DNA of 6,370 nucleotides from positions 1 to 6,370 of the forward strand of contig URVO01000078.1 in the NCBI GenBank assembly GCA_900551335.1, read 5' to 3'. The notes beneath the pieces were generated by a model. It ran no database searches. It was not told where the DNA came from and worked only from the letters and a program-made list of their open reading frames with translations. This DNA is from an uncultured Phascolarctobacterium sp. GTDB lineage: Bacteria > Bacillota > Negativicutes > Acidaminococcales > Acidaminococcaceae. Position numbers and translations under genes: made by a program. Below, piece after piece: positions 1 to 5,797 of this stretch; position 1 is the first letter of the stretch, and every line of letters begins with the position of its first letter.

Positions 1-449
1 ATGTTGCAATGCACCATCCGTTCACCGCTCCGCGTGACGAAGACCTGCCGCTGCTCCTGAGCGATCCGGGCAAGGTATATGCTAAAGCATATGACATGGT
101 TCTCAACGGTACCGAAATCGGCGGCGGCTCCATCCGTATCCATCGCCGTGACGTACAAAAGATGGTATTCGAAGCTATCGGCCTGTCCGATGAAGAAGCA
201 CAAGAGAAGTTTGGCTTCATGATGAACGCATTCGAATACGGTGCTCCGCCACACGGTGGTCTGGCTTTCGGTCTGGATCGTCTGATCATGATTATGGCTC
301 AGCGTGATTCTATCCGCGACGTAATCGCCTTCCCGAAAACTCAGAGCGCTTCCGATCTCATGACTCAGGCTCCGAATGATGTTGATGAGAAACAGCTGCG
401 TGAGCTGCATATTAAGACTTCTTTACTCATGAAGAAAGAAAGTAAATAA
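1..449 (+). CDS. aspS: Aspartyl-tRNA synthetase, C-terminal part (5' truncated by window edge)
   Basis: Class II aminoacyl-tRNA synthetase that attaches aspartate to tRNA-Asp (or also tRNA-Asn in organisms that use the amidation route) in the cytoplasm. The open frame enters from the left edge (first full codon at base 3) and ends at TAA 447-449, giving about 148 residues. It begins with [11 protein letters not shown], matching the catalytic core just after the bacterial insertion domain, then [14 protein letters not shown] (motif around the active site), then [17 protein letters not shown], which is class II motif 3 with the ATP-binding arginine, and ends with the family's usual [17 protein letters not shown] segment. 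No break is seen in this part. It is followed by a hairpin at 471-498 and an intrinsic terminator at 561-588. Identification is by recognised family motifs and is very secure; Asp-only versus Asp/Asn specificity cannot be judged from this fragment. Confidence 0.97.
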   Translation, partial: VAMHHPFTAPRDEDLPLLLSDPGKVYAKAYDMVLNGTEIGGGSIRIHRRDVQKMVFEAIGLSDEEAQEKFGFMMNAFEYGAPPHGGLAFGLDRLIMIMAQRDSIRDVIAFPKTQSASDLMTQAPNDVDEKQLRELHIKTSLLMKKESK

Positions 450-470
450 GACTTCGTCTTTAGTTGATTG

Positions 471-498
471 GTGGGAGAGCAAGAAATTGCTTTCCCAC
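471..498 (+). terminator. Strong hairpin just after aspS, possible first terminator or 3' end stabiliser
   Basis: A 12-bp stem (471-482 with 487-498, one G-T pair) closed by a GAAA tetraloop starts 22 bases after the aspS stop. The only T-run nearby is TTTT at 505-508, six bases after the stem, so it is a poor intrinsic terminator. It may instead protect the 3' end of the aspS transcript. The better terminator lies at 561-588. Confidence 0.4.
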
Positions 499-560
499 TA
501 GCACTTTTGTATGTCCTTGTCAAGAGGATAGACGTAAGAAAAAATTAGAAAATTTTTGCT

Positions 561-588
561 GGAAGCGTTGAAAAACGCTTCCATTTTT
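561..588 (+). terminator. Intrinsic terminator of aspS
   Basis: A perfect 9-bp stem GGAAGCGTT / AACGCTTCC (561-569 with 574-582) with a GAAA tetraloop is followed by ATTTTT (583-588) and preceded by an A-rich tract. This is a classic Rho-independent terminator. Its loop and T-tract are also part of the promoter annotated at 568-596. Confidence 0.85.
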
Positions 589-596
589 GGTATTAT
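568..596 (+). promoter_or_regulatory. Sigma-A-type promoter for 6S RNA, embedded in the aspS terminator
   Basis: The -35 box TTGAAA (568-573) and the -10 box TATTAT (591-596) are separated by exactly 17 bases, and TG at 588-589 gives an extended -10 (TGGTATTAT). Transcription would start near 603. The -35 box lies in the loop and 3' arm of the terminator hairpin and the spacer contains its T-tract, so termination and initiation elements share the same bases. Inferred from consensus matches only. Confidence 0.75.
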
Positions 597-640
597 ATGT
601 ATGTCGAAAGAATTCGGCAAGACAATAAAGAACTAAGCTG

Positions 641-836
641 ATTATACCCCTGCGATGTTCGTTACATTGCTCCACAGGTTTTGAGCCAACACTCTAACCT
701 AGGGAGCCTGATACTCCTTCTTTCAAAAACGTGCCTCCTTTGAGTGGAAGTTTGCGATTGTTAGGGAAGGCACCCACCTGCACTCGCAGGTTCAAAACAT
801 GGAGTAAGGACGGCATTGTGGGGATTAATTTTTTTT
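641..836 (+). ncRNA. ssrS: 6S RNA (RNA polymerase regulator)
   Basis: 6S RNA mimics an open promoter and binds the housekeeping RNA polymerase holoenzyme, usually in stationary phase. Visible structure: a closing stem of 648-657 with 814-823 (ten pairs, three G-U), continued by CTCCA/TGGAG (670-674 with 800-804) and GTTTTGA/TCAAAAC (678-684 with 792-798); a large central bubble; a small hairpin on its 3' side (ACCTGC/GCAGGT, 776-781 with 786-791), a known 6S feature; and an apical part with competing pairings GTGCCT/AGGCAC (731-736 with 768-773) or a 717-727/739-750 stem. The segment GAGCCAACACTCTAACC resembles Firmicutes 6S sequences. A T8 tract (829-836) ends it. A location between aspS and rarA agrees with the 6S position known in Firmicutes. 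The promoter predicts a primary start near 603, so a 5' leader of about 40 bases, itself beginning with a small hairpin (603-608 with 613-618), may be removed or kept. Confidence 0.88.
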
Positions 837-858
837 GTTTGTAATTTTGAAGGTATAA

Positions 859-2190
859 ATGATGGATAATTTATTCGGCAATTTATTTGCAAGTGAACAA
901 AAGCAGACGAAGCCTCTTGCTGATCGTATGCGTCCGGAGCGGCTCAGCGATTTTGTAGGGCAGGAGAGCGCTGTGGGCGTGGGTTCGCCCTTGCGCCGCA
1001 TGATTGAGCGTGATGCGCTGCAGTCGGTGCTGTTCTACGGCCCTCCTGGAACAGGCAAGACGACGCTGGCGCAGGTGATTGCGCACGTCACAGGCGAGAA
1101 GTTTGTGTCGATTAATGCGGTGTCGAGCGGCGTGCCGGAGCTGCGCAAGCTGATTGCGAAGGCGCAGGACGACAGGCGTGCAGGCATGGGCCGCACGATA
1201 GTGTTCATCGACGAGATTCATCGCTTCAATAAGGCGCAGCAGGACGTGCTGCTGCCTTACGTAGAAAATGGTACGATTGTGCTCATTGGTGCGACAACAG
1301 AGAATCCCTTCTTTGAGATAAATTCGCCGCTGCTTTCACGCATGAAGGTTGTGCGGCTCGAAAAGCTGCAGCCGCCGCAGATTGTGCAGATTCTTGAGCG
1401 TGCGATTGCGGATGCGGAGCGCGGCTTTGGCGACAGCTTTGCTGCTGAGCCGGAGGCGTTGAAGATTATTGCTGATTTCCTGATGCTCGTGGGCGCTAAC
1501 ACAGCGCTTGCGAATAAAACGCTGTGTTAGCGCCCACGAGCATTGAATATCCTTGAGCAGGCAGAATTCATGCTGCCGGAAAACGGCGAGCGTGTGCTGA
1601 CTGTGGAGACGCTGAGAAGCGTTATTGGTACTGCTCTGCAGCGCTATGACAAGAAGGGCGACCAGCATTACGATATTGTCAGTGCGTTTATTAAAAGTAT
1701 GCGCGGCAGTGATGCGGATGCAGCACTGCATTATCTGGCGCGGATGATTGAGGGCGGTGAGGAGCTGCGCTTTATCGCGCGTCGTATCGTAATCTGTGCT
1801 GCCGAGGATGTCGGTCTTGCTGATCCGCAGGCGCTGGTGGTGGCGAACGCGGCGGCGCAGGCCGCTGACTTTGTGGGCTGGCCGGAGGCGCAGATTCCGC
1901 TGGCTGAAGCGGTGTGCTACATCGCCAACGCGCCCAAGAGCAATGCTTCGTATATGGGCATTGTGAACGCGCGCGCTGATGTGCGTAATAAAAATTGCGG
2001 CAGCGTGCCTAAGCATTTGCGTGATGCGCATTATCCGGGAGCTGCCAAGCTGGGGCATGGGCTGGATTATAAGTATCCGCATAATTTTCCCGGCGGCTGG
2101 GTGGAGCAGCAGTATCTGCCTGACGAGCTGGTGGGGACAAGGTATCTTGTGCCCAGTGGCAACGGCGAGGATAAGGGCAGAAGAAATTAA
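859..2190 (+). pseudogene. rarA: Replication-associated recombination protein A (RarA/MgsA), interrupted by an in-frame stop inside an inverted repeat
   Basis: RarA is an AAA+ clamp-loader-like ATPase that acts at stalled replication forks. The start is ATG 859 or, with better spacing from GAAGG (849-853), ATG 862. The first 223 residues hold PLADRMRP (19-26), Walker A GPPGTGKT (61-68), Walker B IVFIDEIHRF (DE at 118-119), sensor 1 TTEN (146-149) and the arginine-finger motif SPLLSR (156-161). Frame then meets TAG at 1528-1530. The C-terminal half resumes in the same frame as ALNILEQAEF and runs through HYDIVSAFIKSMRGSD, GGEELRFIARR, EDVGLADP and YPHNFPGGW to TAA 2188-2190. Where relatives have a GDARTALN-like sensor-2 segment, a 24-base inverted repeat (1483-1543) sits instead. 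Relative to the expected length the change is about +39 bases, in frame. No ribosome binding site supports a restart at TTG 1543. Probably non-functional as read, or a sequence artefact. No separate promoter is obvious between the 6S T-tract and the start. Confidence 0.9.
1483..1543. repeat. Perfect 24-base inverted repeat with 13-base loop disrupting rarA
   Basis: Bases 1483-1506 and 1520-1543 are exact reverse complements; the loop is 1507-1519. The in-frame TAG (1528-1530) lies in the right arm. The repeat replaces the RarA sensor-2 region. No T-run follows, so it is not an intrinsic terminator, and no flanking direct duplication of a target site is clear. Confidence 0.95.
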
Positions 2191-2246
2191 GCTGATATAA
2201 GCTTTTAGCTTTGCTATATCTAATATTATTTATGAGGTGATTATTA

Positions 2247-2690
2247 ATGAGTAATGAATTACAAGGCCGCAACGTCGGCAAAACCTTGCGTGTGCATTAT
2301 AAGGGAACCTTTAACGATGGTACGCAGTTTGATTCCTCCTATGACCATGGCGAGCCGCTGGAGTTTGTCTGCGGTGCTGGTCAGATGATTAAAGGCTTCG
2401 ATGCTGCTGTTGCTGATCTGGAGCTGGGCGCTGAGGTGGATATCCATCTGCTGCCTGCTGAGGCTTATGGCGAGGCAGATCCTGCTGCTATCTTCACGAT
2501 GCCGATTGCTAAGCTGCCGGGCTCTGAGAAGCTGGAGGTTGGCCAAAGAGTTTATCTGACGAATCAGCTTGGTCAGCCCGTTCCTGTACTGGTAACGGAG
2601 AAGGACGACACCAACATCACCTTCGACGCTAACCATGAGATGGCAGGCAAGGAGCTTAACTTCCATATCGAGCTGGTAGAGGTTAAATAA
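2247..2690 (+). CDS. FKBP-type peptidyl-prolyl cis-trans isomerase, SlyD-like
   Basis: Cytoplasmic prolyl isomerase and likely chaperone of 147 residues. The start ATG is supported by GAGGTGA at 2234-2240, six bases upstream. The FKBP half-domain shows VHYKG (16-20), DGTQFDSS (24-31), GQMIKGFDAAV (45-55) and AYGE (73-76); the insert-in-flap region follows (about 80-125), and NHEMAGKELNF (129-139) is the signature return strand of SlyD-type proteins. Length and motif order fit the short-type SlyD family. The protein ends at EVK and lacks the histidine- and cysteine-rich metal-binding tail of E. coli SlyD, so a nickel-delivery role is not supported. There is no signal peptide. It lies 56 bases after rarA on the same strand, with only a weak hairpin (GATATA/TATATC, 2194-2220) and no T-run between them, so read-through from upstream is possible. 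A strong terminator follows. Confidence 0.93.
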   Translation: MSNELQGRNVGKTLRVHYKGTFNDGTQFDSSYDHGEPLEFVCGAGQMIKGFDAAVADLELGAEVDIHLLPAEAYGEADPAAIFTMPIAKLPGSEKLEVGQRVYLTNQLGQPVPVLVTEKDDTNITFDANHEMAGKELNFHIELVEVK

Positions 2691-2693
2691 GAG

Positions 2694-2761
2694 CTAAAAC
2701 CTAGTATTGAAAAACGATGGCTGCGGTCATCGTTTTTTATTTTTTAGGCCAGAGGTTTTAG
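2694..2761. repeat. Nine-base inverted repeat enclosing the FKBP terminator
   Basis: CTAAAACCT (2694-2702) and AGGTTTTAG (2753-2761) are exact reverse complements and lie on either side of the terminator hairpin, so the RNA could form an outer stem around it. The right arm lies just upstream of the promoter at 2783-2791. Function unknown; a chance pairing is possible. Confidence 0.5.
2710..2745 (+). terminator. Intrinsic terminator after the FKBP gene
   Basis: AAAAACGATG (2710-2719) pairs with CATCGTTTTT (2728-2737); adding a G-T and a C-G pair gives a 12-bp stem with a TGCG loop. The T-tract begins inside the 3' arm and continues TTTTTTATTTTTT. The A-run on the 5' side could let it work weakly on the other strand. 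Confidence 0.85.
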
Positions 2762-2782
2762 AAGACGATGCTTTGAAAAATG

Positions 2783-2791
2783 TGTTATAAT
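2783..2791 (+). promoter_or_regulatory. Extended -10 promoter of the DUF4869/ATPase cassette
   Basis: TGTTATAAT is a perfect extended -10 element (TG at 2783-2784, TATAAT at 2786-2791). No good -35 box is at 16-18 bases; TTGAAA at 2773-2778 is too close to serve. Expected start is near 2798, leaving a leader of about 60 bases before ATG 2858. Confidence 0.65.
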
Positions 2792-2857
2792 AAAATCAGA
2801 ACGATGTTGTTCATGTTATATGAGCGACAGGATTATTTTTTTAGGGAGGACGATTTT

Positions 2858-3298
2858 ATGCTTAACATATATTTAGGAAATATGGAAGAAGCCGTTTATC
2901 ATCCACCAGTTTATTTTGATAATCGTTATGAGGATGAATGGATTACTGATGAACTTACAAAAGCCATGATTAAGGATGTTGATAATTCTGAGGTTATCAG
3001 TGCCCATTTGATAGATAGTCCGGTTTTAGGGCCCATATCTGTAAAGCAGCTTTCTGGTGGCGTAAAGACGCTGATACTTATAGCCTTTGATAAAAGCGGC
3101 AAGGTTTTTAATGTGTCTGCTTGCGGCGATAATTGCGCCAAATGGATTTTGCAGCTTGCTGAGGACAGGGAACTGACTATTAATTTACGTCATATTATGG
3201 ATTTCGGCGACAGAGCCTTCACTGCTAAAATTTTGAATACAGGCAGTGTGGTGCATAATATGCAAGAATTTGTGGAAATAGCAGGTGACTATGTATGA
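2858..3298 (+). CDS. DUF4869-type protein of unknown function
   Basis: A 146-residue soluble protein with no signal peptide or membrane segment. ATG 2858 was chosen because GGGAGGA (2844-2850) lies seven bases upstream; the open frame extends further upstream but those ATGs have no ribosome binding site and the family begins MLxIYxG. Conserved-looking blocks are YEDEWITD (24-31), SPVLGPISVKQLSGGVKTLI (54-73), SACGDNCAKWIL (87-98, two cysteines) and INLRHIMDF (108-116). I recognise the pattern from memory as DUF4869, found in gut Firmicutes; no biochemical role is known to me. Its TGA overlaps the ATG of the ATPase gene by four bases (ATGA, 3295-3298), implying translational coupling and probably a joint function. 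The codon use is AT-rich, unlike the housekeeping neighbours. Family assignment should be confirmed by a profile search. Confidence 0.82.
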   Translation: MLNIYLGNMEEAVYHPPVYFDNRYEDEWITDELTKAMIKDVDNSEVISAHLIDSPVLGPISVKQLSGGVKTLILIAFDKSGKVFNVSACGDNCAKWILQLAEDRELTINLRHIMDFGDRAFTAKILNTGSVVHNMQEFVEIAGDYV

Positions 3299-4254
3299 AG
3301 GGCAGGCATAGAGTAATAATTCAAAATAACAGGCTGCATTATGAGTTTGATATCAAAAGAAATATTACCATTATACAGGGAAATAGTGCCACCGGCAAGA
3401 CTACGCTTGTAGATATGCTTAGACAGCATATGAACTTAGGCAGCTCAAGTGGTATAGATGTACGTTGTGATGTTCCATGCCGCGTTCTTGAGGGTATAGA
3501 CTGGAAAATTATTTTGGCTAATTTACGCGGTATGATTCTTTTTATTGATGAAGGTAATGATTTTATTAATACAGAGGAGTTTGCTGCTGCGGTAAAGGGC
3601 TCAGATAATTATTTTGTTATTATAACGCGAGAAAATCTTTATAATCTGCCATATAGCGTAGAAGAGATATATGGCTTGCATTCTTCTGGCAAGTATCAAA
3701 ATACACGCAGAATTTATCAGCAGACGTATCGTATATATGCAAATCTGCAATCTTTGCCGCTTCAGCCGAAAAAAATCATAGTCGAAGATTCTAATTCAGG
3801 TTATGAGTTTTTCAAAAATATTTGTGATGGCAGCGACATAGAGTGTGTTAGTGCAGAGGGAAAGTCTAATTTGTTTTCAGTATTAAAAAAATCCGGGAAG
3901 CAAGAGATTTGTCTTATAGCTGATGGCGCTGCTATTGGGCCAGAGATGAGTGCTTTATATAAGCAGGCGATTCAACATGATAATGTCAAATTGTATTTAC
4001 CTGAATCATTTGAATGGATTATATTGCAGTCGGGCATTATAAACAATGCTTCTTTGCGTAACGTTTTGGAAGTACCAGAGGATTATGTTGATAGCAAGGA
4101 ATATTTTAGTTGGGAACAGTTTTTTACGAAGCTGCTTATTAAAGAAACAGAAGGAACGTATCTGCAATATCGTAAGAGAAGCTTAAATCCTGCGTATCTT
4201 CATGAGAGAAATAAAAAAACTATTTTGTCTGTTATGCAGGGAATTGACTTCTAA
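3295..4254 (+). CDS. P-loop ATPase with a TOPRIM-like C-terminal half, partner of the DUF4869 protein
   Basis: A 319-residue cytoplasmic protein, function unknown. N-terminal half: a short strand-rich start, then NITIIQGNSATGKTTLVDML with Walker A GNSATGKT (29-36); Walker B MILFIDE (80-86); and YFVIITREN (106-113), which may be the sensor strand. The region between Walker A and B is only about 45 residues, so there is no room for an ABC-type signature or coiled coil. C-terminal half: KKIIVEDSNSGYEFF (159-173, candidate catalytic Glu164), SAEGKSNLFSVL (187-198), ICLIADGAAIGPEM (205-218, candidate Asp210) and LPESFEWIIL (235-244). This order resembles TOPRIM domains of the DUF4435/OLD type, but the second Asp of a DxD motif is not evident, so this is an inference. 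Such proteins may be labelled translation initiation factor 2 in databases; nothing here supports that. It is strongly AT-rich (16 of 60 bases GC at 3601-3660) with many ATA and AGA codons, and probably arrived with its partner by transfer. Ends at a bidirectional terminator. Confidence 0.85.
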   Translation: MKGRHRVIIQNNRLHYEFDIKRNITIIQGNSATGKTTLVDMLRQHMNLGSSSGIDVRCDVPCRVLEGIDWKIILANLRGMILFIDEGNDFINTEEFAAAVKGSDNYFVIITRENLYNLPYSVEEIYGLHSSGKYQNTRRIYQQTYRIYANLQSLPLQPKKIIVEDSNSGYEFFKNICDGSDIECVSAEGKSNLFSVLKKSGKQEICLIADGAAIGPEMSALYKQAIQHDNVKLYLPESFEWIILQSGIINNASLRNVLEVPEDYVDSKEYFSWEQFFTKLLIKETEGTYLQYRKRSLNPAYLHERNKKTILSVMQGIDF

Positions 4255-4259
4255 CCAAC

Positions 4260-4302
4260 AAAAAAGCAGGCTGAGCGTTTGGCATCAGCCTGCAATTTTT
4301 TT
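4260..4302. terminator. Bidirectional terminator between convergent genes
   Basis: GCAGGCTGA (4266-4274) pairs with TCAGCCTGC (4285-4293) around a ten-base loop. A6 (4260-4265) precedes and T7 (4296-4302) follows, so both strands read stem plus T-run. It ends the ATPase gene on the plus strand and the ECF gene, whose stop is about 25 bases away, on the minus strand. Confidence 0.9.
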
Positions 4303-4326
4303 GCAGCTTATGAGATTAATTTGCGC

Positions 4327-4857
4327 TTATTTAAGATAATTCTTTTCAAAGCTTGCCAGCAGTCCGCCCTTGAAGCAGAGCAGCATACCGCCGACTGCAC
4401 CGACTGCAGCCTGCAGAATCTGGTACGGCAGCTTGATATAAGCGTAATGCGGCGTGCTGTAGATGAACGCACGGCCTAAGGAGTAGCCGACTACCATGAT
4501 GATGGCACCGATGAAAACGCCGAGCGCAGCGCCCTTGAAGCTTACCTTGCCGTCCTTGTGCGCCAGATAGCTGATAACCAGCGCCTGCACGCCATGCGTA
4601 GCGAGGGAAACGAACATCGGCGTGGGGTAGAAGAACAAATCGCCCAAGAACGCGCCTACGCCGCCGACGATGAAGGCAGCCTTGGCGTCAGGCAGCAGGA
4701 TAGCTGCTGTGCAGATAATGACGTCGTTAAGGTAAAGATGGCCGCCCGGTACAGGCAGGCCGAAGGAGCTCATCATAATATTGAGCGCCATGAATAAGGC
4801 TGTAATGCAGATAGCGAAGGTGCTGTTCGCTGCTTTTGTCTTTTGAATATTTTCCAT
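4327..4857 (-). CDS. ECF transporter S component (substrate-binding membrane subunit)
   Basis: A 176-residue integral membrane protein, the substrate-specific subunit of an energy-coupling-factor vitamin or precursor importer. The ATG (4855-4857, reverse strand) is preceded by AAAGGGGA at 4867-4874, nine bases away. Hydrophobic segments lie at about 12-32, 45-58, 60-77, 82-99, 107-127 and 145-163, giving the six helices usual in S components. The block PVPGGHLYLND (35-45), followed by GGVGAFLGDLFFYPTPMF (65-82), is characteristic of one ECF S subfamily. No energising subunits (EcfA, EcfA', EcfT) lie in the window, so it is probably a group II S component sharing a module encoded elsewhere. 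The substrate cannot be read from the sequence, and the short leader shows no riboswitch that would name it. The gene converges with the ATPase gene and diverges from pyrH. Confidence 0.88.
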   Translation of the reverse strand: MENIQKTKAANSTFAICITALFMALNIMMSSFGLPVPGGHLYLNDVIICTAAILLPDAKAAFIVGGVGAFLGDLFFYPTPMFVSLATHGVQALVISYLAHKDGKVSFKGAALGVFIGAIIMVVGYSLGRAFIYSTPHYAYIKLPYQILQAAVGAVGGMLLCFKGGLLASFEKNYLK

Positions 4858-4885
4858 TAGAACAAATCCCCTTTAATCAAATAAA

Positions 4886-4919
4886 ATTATAAACTCTATT
4901 ATAGCGCTAATTGGCTATA
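4886..4919 (-). promoter_or_regulatory. Probable promoter and operator-like inverted repeat of the ECF gene
   Basis: Two TATAAT boxes face the ECF gene (reverse complements of 4898-4903 and 4886-4891), but neither has a good -35 box. An inverted repeat TATAGC-N8-GCTATA (4900-4905 and 4914-4919) overlaps the distal -10 box and could be a repressor site. The region is AT-rich, so chance matches are likely. The leader would be only about 25-35 bases. Confidence 0.35.
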
Positions 4920-5005
4920 TAGATATTACCAGAAGATGAAAATTTTCTATGGTCAGATGTTGGACTGTTTATGTAAAGTTTGTAGCAAAATCGTTCTTCA
5001 CAAAA

Positions 5006-5033
5006 TTTCTGCTAGAATAAAGCAGGGATTTTT
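5006..5033 (+). terminator. Terminator-like hairpin directly before the pyrH promoter
   Basis: TTTCTGCT (5006-5013) pairs with AGCAGGGA (5021-5028), with two G-T pairs, followed by TTTTT (5029-5033). It looks like a weak intrinsic terminator, yet no plus-strand gene ends upstream, because the neighbour is divergent. It could block stray transcription or be a relic of an older arrangement. The T-run joins straight onto the extended -10 at 5033-5041. Confidence 0.4.
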
Positions 5034-5041
5034 GGTATAAT
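5033..5041 (+). promoter_or_regulatory. Extended -10 promoter of pyrH-frr
   Basis: TGGTATAAT is a perfect extended -10 element (TATAAT at 5036-5041). The -35 region at 5013-5018 (TAGAAT) is poor. A start near 5048 gives a leader of about 45 bases. A second weaker extended -10, TGCTAGAAT (5010-5018), lies in the hairpin just upstream. Confidence 0.65.
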
Positions 5042-5047
5042 TGTTGA

Positions 5048-5796
<749 letters not shown>

Positions 5797-5797
<1 letters not shown>

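Noticed and set aside
1483..1543. Integron attC site or intrinsic terminator
   Set aside because: The arms contain GCTAAC and GTTAGC, but the pairing is perfect with no extrahelical bases, the core-site consensus is not met, and no cassette gene is present. There is no T-run for a terminator.
1483..1560. Programmed translational bypass or stop-codon read-through restoring RarA
   Set aside because: A hairpin with a stop in frame recalls bypass elements, but no matched take-off and landing codons would rebuild the sensor-2 segment, and read-through would leave a long insert in its place.
1336..2082. Long minus-strand open frame opposite rarA (248 codons)
   Set aside because: Overlaps both conserved halves of rarA, has low-complexity His/Arg/Gln-rich content typical of antisense frames in GC-rich genes, and shows no recognisable domain or ribosome binding site.
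1543..2190. Independent gene starting at TTG 1543
   Set aside because: No ribosome binding site precedes it, it begins in the middle of a conserved RarA helix, and it continues the same frame as the upstream half; it is the second half of the broken rarA.
2780..2857. Longer N-terminus for the DUF4869 protein (start at ATG 2780)
   Set aside because: ATG 2780 overlaps the extended -10 element and has no ribosome binding site; GGGAGGA at 2844-2850 clearly serves ATG 2858.
3769..3891. A7 tracts at 3769-3775 and 3885-3891 as phase-variation sites
   Set aside because: Seven-base A-runs are common in a gene this AT-rich, and the frame is intact through both.
4290..4306. CTGCAA-T5-TTGCAG hairpin as an antiterminator for the ECF transcript
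   Set aside because: It overlaps the terminator stem by only a few bases, and is probably a by-product of the T-run lying next to the GC stem.
2690..4330. Direct repeats (attachment sites) flanking the AT-rich cassette
   Set aside because: Comparison of the two borders by eye found no shared stretch beyond a few bases, and there is no integrase, transposase or tRNA gene.
4858..4990. Vitamin riboswitch upstream of the ECF gene
   Set aside because: The distance from the likely promoter to the start codon is about 40 bases, and no conserved aptamer core could be recognised in the reverse complement up to 4990.
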